Assembly (NCBI RefSeq): GCF_963678635.1
Contig: NC_087063.1
Span: forward strand, 40,252,759-40,316,758
Reading direction: 5' to 3'
Origin: Symsagittifera roscoffensis
Lineage: Eukaryota > Xenacoelomorpha > Acoela > Convolutidae
DNA length: 64,000 bases
Position numbers and translations under genes: made by a program. The notes beneath the pieces were generated by a model. It searched no databases. It was given only the letters and a program-made list of their open reading frames with translations, and had not been told where the DNA came from. Position 1 is the first letter of the stretch; each line of letters starts with the position of its first letter. Shown piece by piece: positions 55,770 through 64,000 of this stretch.

Positions 55770-58700
55770 GTCTATTCATAGTCAATTTACTCACAACCGA
55801 AAAAGCTCACAAGGTGCTACAAACATCTCCTCTCTATAGTTTGACAAAACTCCAGGCTTAATTGTAATTATTTAGAACAGCTTTTAAGCGTTTTTTATTC
55901 AAAGTTGAGGACATTGATTTTTGTCATGAAAAGAGAGATACTATTCAAATGACTTCATTTTAGCTTAGGGGTTTTATTACGAGTCGTAGGTTGTAAAACA
56001 ATTTTAACCAGGGGGGGGGGGGTTGTGGTGAGCGGGGGCGCGGAAAATAGCAGGACCAAATTAAAAGAAACGTATATAAAATTAAAAATTGATGAAATTC
56101 ACCCCAATTAGTTATGTGCACTATGGCTGATACTCCATCTCCAATTAATCAATTATATGATTAGTTTAAATAATTAATTTTGATTGATCATTACACTTTC
56201 CCCAGCTTAGTGTTTTATTACGAACCTTCGTTTTTAAGCTAAGTCGCAAATTTTTCATCACTTTTCGGGCACCTATATTCTTAATTTGATGCAGTTGATG
56301 CAAATGAACCGAAAAAAGCTATTTGTTTTAAGCAACATTACGATAAAAAAAACTCAATATCTCGCAATTTTTGATATGCATAATTTATACTTAATGTGGT
56401 TTTAGTCTTCCCGATAGTATCATGCAAAATAAGTGTAGATTCCTTCAGTTTGTTATATTCCAATTTATTACTTGCAAAAGTGTGTCTATTTTTATTTGGT
56501 GCCAATTTTCCTGAACAGCTTGGCAATTTATTAGCATATGTATGATTAGTGTTTGTTTGTGGTCATACATATGCCGCATAATTCGACCCCCCTTCGCTCC
56601 TCAGCGATTCGACCCCCTGCCGACCCAAGGGTCGCCCTTTGCACATTTGGAGATATTCATTTTCGGCTGACTGACCCTGAACATTTTCTAAAGGCGCCAA
56701 AATATTCTTTGGCGCCAAAATATACTAATTTTGAGGGGGTAGCGAGTGGCCAAAAAACTATTTTTTCGATAAAATTGCTCGTGGCGCAGAAAATTTTGTC
56801 AAAAAATGAGCCTTTACAGTCATTTGGAAGAGCTCAGAAAATCAATTTGGTTGACGTAAAACAAAAAGGTCGACACATTTTTCCAATTTTTTTTTGGAAA
56901 CCCGTCCTCTCTCGATAAAATCTTAGATCCGCCCCTGCCTAGTAGTTTTTTAAGATCCTGCCTGGTAGAGAAAATCTAAGATTGGCCCCTTCTCGCTATT
57001 GTTTGCGAAGCGAAGCTTCGCCTCTCTTTGATAATTAGGACCTTAGTCGTATTCAAATGGATCACTCTCGTGGCCCGAGTCATTGCCATGCGGCCAATGA
57101 TCGTTGTCAACGTCAATTACTTGAATTCAAATTGACATTTTTCCTTTGAGATTTTGTGTCAAGAAATTGCCGTAAAACTATCCGGAAGATAATTTTGCTC
57201 GTGATACATTGTATGCTCGAGCAGGTAGATATAATCATTTCTAGTTCCTTGATAAGTTAACTCGCTAACCAAAGTATGAAAATTTTGAAAAAAATTGTTA
57301 GACCGGGAATCATTGTTATTTTCCTCCTTTTTTATGAAATCTGAAAAATTAATCTTTGTCCAGAAACTTTGGTAATCTAATTGGAATCAGGCGCTACTAA
57401 AGCGTAAGCGGAGATTTGATCCCTCTTATAAATCGTTTTAAAATGCTTGAAGGAAGATTATTTGCTATAATTGATTTGTTACTAGGAGCGAAATCTATCA
57501 CTTTGTTTTTTATATGGCGTCTGGGGGCATGATTTTTGCAAAAAAAAAATCAAGTTTAATTTTCTTTTCGTTAAATTTTATTGTTCCGTGTTTTTAGTGC
57601 TCCATAGACCTTAAAAGTCAATAGGAACGTTCATGGCCTTTCCCTGATACGAGTAGTCTTGTTGTTCCGACTTTCGAAGAAAACGGAATATTTATGCTCG
57701 GTGTGATTTTTTTATTCTCTCAGTTTTCACCATTTTTCCTATATCTCAGTGATGATATCGACTAAATGAGTTCAAATAAAAAAAAAGATACTCGACCTCC
57801 AATTTTTTTCTGTAAAAAACTGGGGGTTTGAAAATTGCCGAATTGGTCATTTTCTGGACTAATTTATGCGCTCTATGATGAATTTGTTCATAATGCTAAG
57901 AGTGTATTGCGAATTATCTATGCATGCCAAATTATCCCGCTCAGCAAAATCGCACCGAATTGAATTGAGGCTAGCAAATTGAACTGAGGCTAACTAATTT
58001 CACATTTTGATATTGTTCAAAACTTATAGGTTTTCGATATTTTCTTTTCCCAAAAAATATTCGATATGAATTAAGGGACAGTCGGAACATCCAAGGTTTT
58101 GCCCTGATATACGAGAAGTCTTGTTGTTCCGACTTTCTCGGGTAGAATATTTGTGCTCGGGTGGTTTAGAATATTTGTGCTCGGGTGGTTTTTTTTTCTT
58201 CAGACAAATTTCGAAATTTTAACTAGCTCTTTTTGACGGAATTTTTAAACATCATTCAAAAGGTGTTGTTGTCCTGAGCTTAAATTTGAAAAATTATTTC
58301 ACCTGTGATCATTTCTAGCAAAGTAATGGGTGTTTAAAGATTGTCATTAACGCGCGATATATTTCGTGCTATTAACGCGTAAGCGGAAATTTAATCCGTC
58401 TTAGAAATCGTTTCAAGTCGGTTGAAAATCGGTTGAAATAAGCTTATTTGCCGTAATTAATTTGTTACAATGAGCGAAATCTATCCTTTTGTTTTTTATA
58501 TAGCGTGTGGGGTGATGATTTTCATTAAAAAAATTTCAAATTTTAGAAAAAAATTCATTTTGTTTTTTTACATTTAATTTTTTAAATGTTTTCACTGCTT
58601 CATAAACCTTAAAAAGCAGTCGGGACTTTCTGTGCCTCGCCCTGATACGAGCAGTCTTGTTTATGTTTAGCACATGTTCAACCACCAAACAAAAGCAGCC

Positions 58701-61700
58701 AGTTTTATATTGCTACGATTATTCCTAAGCCATAAAACCTATTCCGTCGCTGAATCCAAAATTTCCAGGTTAAATATTTCCACGCTACATGTACGAAGTA
58801 CTCAATCAGTGCCAAGCTTTTGAATTAATGTATACGTTGGATTAAATACAAAAGGAAATTGATCACGGAAAAGACGATCCAAAAATTAATTATGACCCGT
58901 TTCGGAATGATCTAGAACAATCTAGTAATTTTTACTGCGGCTCTTTTCCGCGCCCTCGCTCAATCCTCACGGGTTTAAGCTTGTTTTGCAACCTAGTAAA
59001 AATACCTATTGTCGCTCAAGATGAAACCTTTTATTATTTTTAGGTTCCAGTGAATGCTATAAATTGAGTATTTTTGTCCTTTTACCTCTTTTTGGCCGGA
59101 GTTACCCTCCAGTTTTATTGAAACCATTCAAATGATAAGCGTTTTTGCTGTTCAAGTGCTGCGATGCTCATGACATCTGCTTCGGCACCTGTGGGGCGGA
59201 CTTCATGAATTGCGAGGACCAGTTCCGACTATGTCTCAGTGGAGTCTATAAGGTATGAGCACACATTAAATCATTTTTTCAATGTGACAGTTCTAATTTT
59301 AGCACCAAAGCGCAAAATCATTTCAAGAAACTAAGTGGAAATTTAGCAATAAATTAACCATAAAAATAACTAAGTAAAACTGAAAAAAAATTTGAAAAAC
59401 TTCAACATATCGAAAACCAAAAGATTTGAGAAAGTCAAGTTTTTAGCATAAAAATACAAACCTATTTTGTCAACTGTACAGCAATCAATCACGAAAAGCA
59501 AAACGTAAATTAACCAACTTCGAAGACAGTTAGAGCGAGCTCAAGGCTCAAGCAAAATCAATTTTTTTTCTCAAAATGCGTCTGTCTCGAAAACCAGAGA
59601 GTTTCTGATGATGAGCTTTCAAACAGCCTTAACAACCTAATTTTGCGTTCTTAACATCAATCATCCATTGTTTTGGCAAAAAATTATGAATTTTCAGAAA
59701 TGAAGTGAGAGAGCTCTGAATTTCCTAAAACTTAAGTATCTTTAACTTTATGAACAAAACAAGAAAACTCGTTTGCACACAATTCTTCAAAAATTTTGGG
59801 CAAAAATTGGGTTTGGCACAATATATTAAGCAGCTTGGCACCTCTATTCTGCAGGAAAGTGGATTTACTTTTTTGCCCAGTGATCGTTTTTTTTCGAAAT
59901 ATGGGAGAGATGACCTCGTATAATAAGCAAACTCATTTCTCACGAAAAGTCTGTTGAAAAATTGATTAGCATGAAGATTCTTAGGGAGCGCAAACAAAAT
60001 TTGGAAGTTCATATACAAAAAGCTCATGGGTGTAAGAATTTTATGTTGATTAAACGCTATGGAACTTTCGATTGAAATATATCAATCTAATAAGCTCCTT
60101 CTGAAACAAGAAGATTGAATTTATGTTTGAAAAAGCAAGACAGCCATATACCAACAGTCACGGATAGTCACATGGTCAAGGCAAAAATTTCTGCCGTCAG
60201 AAACTCTCATAAAGGTGTTGGTTAACAGATCAAAGTCATTTGCATTGAAGGTATTTGAATAAAGACTTGTTAGTTCATTTCTTTTAAAGATATCGATATT
60301 GAAATCACCCATTGAAACTATTGGAGTTTTGTTTTTAGACATTTCGTCTAATTCATGATCTAATTCTTCTACAAACTTAGGCACATAAATTACTACGAAA
60401 ATTAGCCGCATGCCATAGACTTCAACCAGCAAGACTAATGATTCGTCAAGGTTGATAGTTTATGCTCAATAAAATCAACAATTTCACCTATCTGTATCCT
60501 TGTTCCTCATCCTCGGGACCTCATTATTTCAGAGTAAACTGAGTGGAAACCTTTGATTACAAACTTGTCCTTACTATCATATTTACTGAGCCAGGTCTCT
60601 GTGATGCATAACATTTTTGGTGAAAACTCGATATTATATACTAAGGTTCCAAATCCTCGTGGTACTTTTCGAGTGAGCTAACATTAGTAAGCATGTTAAT
60701 AACAGAATTACTATGAATTTCCTTCGTTGCAGAGAATTGTTCATGAGCCTCCGGCTCTACCTGATTCCCGGAAAAAACACTTTCACTGAAACAATTTAAA
60801 ACCCTTGTAGCACTGTAGTTCTGAAATTTGTCACCATCGTGTAGGTTATTAACACTATACAATTTTTCGTCGGCGTTCCATATAAATTGAATGCATCCTT
60901 CACTGGTCCATGCCGATTTGATACGCTCATTGTTCTACATTAGTCGCAAAAAAATTAGCTGGGGTTGACTCAGGTCTTCAAAGATGGATGCATTTCTCAA
61001 TTTGTCTCTGTCAGCCATCAATTTCTTTCTGCGCAGAATTTTTATTTTCCCAATTCTTCGCGAAAAGCAAACTATGAGCTGCTTCCCTCTTAGGGAACGT
61101 TATGGCAGTCTACGAGCTATCGATATGTCGCTTATTGATATATTTGGTTCCCTCGTTGCTTCCATATCTTCATGCTTTTTATCGCCCGCAAGGTCACTCT
61201 GGAAGGTTTTTCAGGTTATTGACGTTTAACTGCGCAGATACTTGAGTTTTGGCAGCCGCTAATATCTCGCTTTTTAGTGTTTTAACGGCCGTTTCAATGG
61301 CAACGCTTACAGTACTCTCCTGTTGATCCTTCAGTTTCTCCACTACTTTTGGAATCATTAGCTCAATTGATTTGCTTATCGTCTTGGAAAAACACCTTCT
61401 ACGTGAAAATTCTGCTCAACTTTTCAGCATATAGGATCCTAGTTGTTTCTTCTTCGCAGCCAAAATTGGTGCTGGTCGTGAAACCGCAGACCAGGCAATT
61501 GTGATTGATGCTTATTTGTGTTATTGCTTTATGTTGAAGTTAGCATCTGTTTCCATGTTTCTTCTCTGAAACTGTTTAAAAAGTTTATCACAACAATTAG
61601 GCTAAAAGGGTGAGGGAGGAGGGTGAGTAGTGTTATACCCTCAGCCGTTAGGTGAGGTATAATTAAGTTGTCAAGTCTATGCTAAACGCTGACTATGAAA

Positions 61701-62813
61701 TGAGAAATAGAAAAGACTACGATGGTAACTTAAATTCATCGGTCTATGTTTAAGTCTGGATGACGCTGACCTCGAAGCATTTGAGAGACAGCGTTTCATA
61801 ATAACTATTACATATGTTGTTAGGTATAGATAGATACTTATTTAATCCTCAGACTTCTATATGTATTATGTAATCATTTAGGTTTATAATATGTAAACAT
61901 TACCAACTGGTAGTTTTAGCACCTGAGTGGACATTGTTTATATAGGAATGTTTTACTATGATATCCGTATGGATAACACTTCCCTCCTTTTAAGAAATTG
62001 AGTTCTCAATTTAAGCTTGATTTTAATCGTCCTCCTGCGAATTATCTTTGGCTTGTTCTCGCGTCTCCGCCGATTGTTGTTTATCGGTTTTAGTAATGTC
62101 AGTTGATCTCTGTTGTGGGGAAGGTTGTTTTTCGTCTTCTTTCTCTCTCTGGAACGTCATTGAATTTCCTCGAATAGGACTAATCGATTGTAAGAAATTC
62201 ATTGCTTCTTCAAAATCTTTACTGAAAGAGTCTTCAGTGATCTGCGGCTTGTCTAGAATATACCGCGAGCTTGTGGTTCTTTCAATTGTATGGGTCTTAG
62301 TCGTATTTCGGGTGTTTTCGGGCGTATCGCTACTCATCTGGACCTCTGTACACACGATTTCATCTGATGACGCCAACGATGCTGTTTGGTGTGTCGTGTC
62401 CTCATTGTATTTTGTGATCTGGTTTTCGTCATTTTTGCCACTCGGATTGGAGGTGCTAAGTTTCGTCGGTGTAATTTCTTCCGTACTTGTGAGTTCGATG
62501 GTTGCTACTGTGAGTGGGGCGTCAGTGTTTGTTGAGATGTGTCCAATTGGGATGGCATTTCCGAATTTTCCGGCCAGCGTGCTTTTCCGTGATCTGGTTG
62601 ATATCCGTTTGGGGTTTAACAGAAAGTACTTTTTAGGTGCTCAGTTGGATGTCAGACGCCCTGGGCTGCAAGTACTTCAAGGAGTCCCAAAAAGAAATCT
62701 GTTCCTGTCAGGAACCTAAACTGAACATCACAGAAGTGAAGGCAGAATGTCCACGAGATGCCAAGTCAAAAAAGGAGGAAAAGAGCAAAAGAGAGGAGCC
62801 CGTGGAAAAATGA
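55659..62813 (+). CDS. PLA2G12: Group XII-type secreted phospholipase A2 gene (partial: 5' exons not found)
   Basis: The family is calcium-dependent, Cys-rich and secreted, and is related to sn-2 phospholipid hydrolases. Exon 55,659-55,769 encodes FDKCLNVCENG...KSLGPNGCGPH; GPNGCG matches the unusual Ca-loop of group XII (PPNGCGS). Exon 59,157-59,252 encodes CCDAHDICFGTCGADFMNC, with the catalytic His-Asp pair and the group XII Cys spacing (human KCCNQHDRCYETCG). Exon 62,637-62,813 encodes LGCKYFKESQKEICSC, matching LGCKPYLDSQRAACRC, then a Lys/Glu-rich tail and a TGA. The signal peptide exon was not found. Short pieces between exons 1-2 and 2-3 (about 6 and 18 residues in the human protein) were also not located and may be small exons. 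HD is kept, so an active PLA2G12A-like enzyme is more likely than a PLA2G12B-like inactive one. Confidence 0.9.
56560..56936. mobile_element. hAT-type MITE M5, left end decayed
   Basis: Family words in order (gattcgaccccctgccgacc, ggctgactgaccctga, taaaggcgcc, aattttgagggggtagcg) and end TAGATCCGCCCCTG at 56,936. It lies in the first visible PLA2G12 intron. Confidence 0.75.
57395..57880 (-). repeat. Repeat R, two partial copies joined head to tail
   Basis: The start part of one copy (gcgtaagcggagatt ... gatacgagtagtcttg, minus orientation) is followed at once by the end part of another (ttgttccgactttcgaagaa ... ttggtcattttctgga). Confidence 0.65.
58075..58665 (-). repeat. Repeat R, nearly full copy with a preceding scrap
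   Basis: A short start scrap of another copy (gacagtcggaac ... gagaagtcttg) directly precedes a nearly full copy (ttgttccgactttctcgg to tgatacgagcagtcttg). A 28-bp word (tagaatatttgtgctcgggt and on) is locally doubled. Confidence 0.75.
59157..59252 (+). CDS. PLA2G12: PLA2G12-like exon: catalytic His-Asp
   Basis: 32 codons, phase 0 at both ends: CCDAHDICFGTCGADFMNCE then DQFRLCLSGVYK. The acceptor is gctgttcaag and the donor gtatga. The HD pair and seven-residue Cys spacing match group XII PLA2. Confidence 0.93.
59253..60120 (+). other. PLA2G12 intron part without recognised features
   Basis: AT-rich. A small exon encoding the segment after LCLSGVYK could be here or further on, but none could be picked out by eye. 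Confidence 0.45.
60121..61450 (-). mobile_element. LINE fragment: ORF1 C-terminal part and endonuclease
   Basis: On the minus strand, about 61,400-61,230 encodes a coiled-coil-like stretch (VEKLKDQQESTVSVAIETAV). Near 61,130-60,870 is an ORF1 domain of the baculovirus-FP-like type (GKIKILRRKKLMADRDKLRN, then AWTSEGCIQFIW). From about 60,700 to 60,121 an APE endonuclease follows, with ITETWL, SMGDFNIDIF and LDHVTI motifs. This order fits CR1/L2/Jockey-type LINEs. Several stops and frame changes are present. The reverse transcriptase and 3' end are absent, the opposite of usual 5' truncation. Confidence 0.8.
61631..61978 (-). repeat. LTR-like unit TGTTAT...ATAACA
   Basis: 348 bp with 6-bp inverted ends and an adjacent polypurine tract. 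No second copy occurs in the window. Confidence 0.6.
61631..62625 (-). mobile_element. LTR-retrotransposon remnant: coding tail, polypurine tract and 3' LTR
   Basis: 61,631-61,978 starts TGTTAT and ends ATAACA, a 348-bp LTR-like unit. On the minus strand it is preceded by a purine-rich tract (TTAAAAGGAGGGAAG), as at a 3' LTR. Above it, 62,376-62,023 and beyond is an open Ser/Thr/Glu-rich frame that ends just before the tract, fitting the tail of a polyprotein. Superfamily is unresolved. Only the 3' end is present. It lies directly against the last PLA2G12 exon. Confidence 0.62.
62637..62813 (+). CDS. PLA2G12: PLA2G12-like last exon
   Basis: The acceptor tactttttag gives VLSWMSDALGCKYFKESQKE, then ICSCQEP, and a Lys/Glu-rich tail (DAKSKKEEKSKREEPVEK) ending in TGA. 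Phase 0 agrees with the preceding visible exon. Using the later AG at 62,645 is possible but would need another phase. The charged tail is longer than in human PLA2G12A. Confidence 0.9.
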   Translation: MLSWMSDALGCKYFKESQKEICSCQEPKLNITEVKAECPRDAKSKKEEKSKREEPVEK

Positions 62814-63637
62814 TGGCAGCAAAACATAAATAGGGATTTCAACGGGTTCGGGTTACAACACCAAAAAGAAAACAGAATTTAACAAATTGCACATTAAGAA
62901 ATAAAAAAATTTGGCAAAATTTCTTCTGGTTAACCTATTTTAAACGTTCAGGCAGTCTTTTTAGCAGTGGTATTTTGAATTTCACAGTTAATAAACTTTG
63001 TTTTTGGTTTGTTGTTACCAGGAACCTCCCGAAGCTTCCTTTTTATTCAAAAATTAATTATTAAAAGTTATGGTAATATGATTTTTTTAGCTTACTTAAT
63101 AAATTTGTGCGATAGCTAAACGTTTGTAATAATGAGCATCTAAAAAGCATTTGAACACAGCTATGAGTTGTAACTAAAGCAATTAGTTTAGAATCTTGGG
63201 GAGGAGGGGTTGGAGAAACCAAACGATTGAAAACTAACATATTAGCCAATTGATTGAAAACTAATTTATTAGCCAATTAGAATTGAGCTTTCAAAAATCT
63301 GAAAGAAATCACGAAAAACCTCAGAGACTGCGAAAAGACATTAAAATAAATATTGACCAAAAACAAATTTAAGCAGAAAACGAAATCTGACTGATACGTG
63401 ACTGCAACGATCTTGTTTTATGGGGAAAAATTGATTGAAATCGGCACAAAAGTTTGTCTGGATGATCAATGATGTGACGAATGTAGACCACCAAATTGAT
63501 TGTATGATTCAACACAATCTACTACTTTTGCCACAAATTCATTAAAAACCCTTACCATTGATTAAAACTTTTCTCAGTTCTTCAAGACATTGGGTTGTTA
63601 ACCTTAAGTTTTTGATGATAATATGATAGGGCGATTC
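62814..63637. other. PLA2G12 3' UTR and downstream flank
   Basis: The 3' UTR probably ends soon after AATAAA at 62,900-62,905. Beyond that no gene or RNA was recognised. A minus-strand open frame at 63,061-63,276 looks random. Confidence 0.5.
62900..62905 (+). terminator. Poly(A) signal of PLA2G12 (AATAAA)
   Basis: AATAAA about 87 bp after the stop codon, in an A-rich run followed by T-rich sequence. Confidence 0.6.
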
Positions 63638-63730
63638 TAGGGTTTTCTCGAGAGGGGGCTTGGCGGGTTTTCAAAAAATTTTCAAAAATTTTTTCGACCG
63701 TTTTTTTTAGGTCGACCAATTTAATTTTTC
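63638..63730. mobile_element. hAT-type MITE fragment
   Basis: gggcgattctagggttttctcg then gttttcaaaaaattttc and aggtcgaccaattt match the start of M1. The other end is not evident. Confidence 0.6.
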
Positions 63731-64000
63731 TTTTCTGAGTACTATCAAGAAACTATAAAGAGCCTAATTTGAGATAAATTATTGGGCCGCAGGCAAAATT
63801 TTGAAACTTGCTGTCATCTCCCCTGAGGGAGGGAGGGAGGGAGGGGTAAAAGTGCGTGGAAGTACAATTGAGGAGGGGTTCAAGAAGTGGAGTTATAATT
63901 GATCATTAAGTTGAGGGGAGATTCGTGAACCAGTGAGGATTTACTTTCATGAACCAGTGAAGTTCCATGAAACTAAATAATGTGCGGGGGATAAATTGTA
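63731..64000. other. Window end, no recognised features
   Basis: Contains a short GGGA run (63,824-63,845) and a direct repeat of atgaaccagtgag/gtgaaccagtgag near 63,925-63,960. Confidence 0.4.

Noticed and set aside
62048-62719. + strand open frame of 223 codons
   Set aside because: It is antisense to the LTR-element tail and crosses the PLA2G12 exon in the wrong frame; no domain.

Overview
The window is AT-rich animal DNA, mostly introns and repeats. Two host genes with vertebrate orthologues are recognisable, both on the + strand: a Nuclear Factor I (NFI) transcription factor gene (exons from 11,034 to 35,931, poly(A) signal near 36,303) and a group XII secreted phospholipase A2 gene (exons at 55,659, 59,157 and 62,637, poly(A) signal near 62,900). 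GT-AG introns of up to about 12 kb, the intron inside the NFI DNA-binding domain and the dense transposon load point to an invertebrate metazoan. The phylum cannot be fixed from this sequence alone.

Layout. 0-1 kb: fragments of a LINE and a BEL/Pao element. 1-9 kb: an old + strand Ty3/gypsy copy (E1). 9-11 kb: little of note. 11-36 kb: the NFI gene. Its 12.2-kb intron holds a very young, antisense Ty3/gypsy copy (E2, LTRs about 1 difference in 410 bp) that split an older MITE. Its last intron holds a 2.0-kb near-perfect tandem duplication. 36-55 kb: intergenic, or the 5' part of the phospholipase gene, with Ty3/gypsy copy E3, nine copies of a 153-bp satellite, a Mutator-like DNA transposon with a FLYWCH-MULE transposase (47.0-49.5 kb) and truncated Ty3/gypsy copy E4. 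55.6-63 kb: the phospholipase gene, with a LINE fragment and an LTR-element remnant in its last intron.

The four Ty3/gypsy copies (E1-E4) belong to one family. Together they show LTRs of 340-410 bp, a small basic ORF ahead of gag, gag, a zinc knuckle followed by an Asn/Arg/Ser/Tyr-rich tract and an aspartic protease, and a downstream accessory ORF shared by E1 and E3. None of the four looks whole; no reverse transcriptase or integrase was recognised in any. Smaller repeats include hAT-type MITEs with clear 8-bp target duplications and an unclassified repeat of about 540 bp. Nested insertions give a relative order of events: the old MITE came before E2, the 540-bp repeat before the MULE, and a MITE before the 2-kb duplication.

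Most novel candidates: the gypsy family with its two unassigned ORFs, the 2-kb duplicated unit built from inverted GGAATCCGC-type arrays around a GATCCCAAATACTGACC array, and the chain of frame-neutral NFI exons with several possible C-termini.
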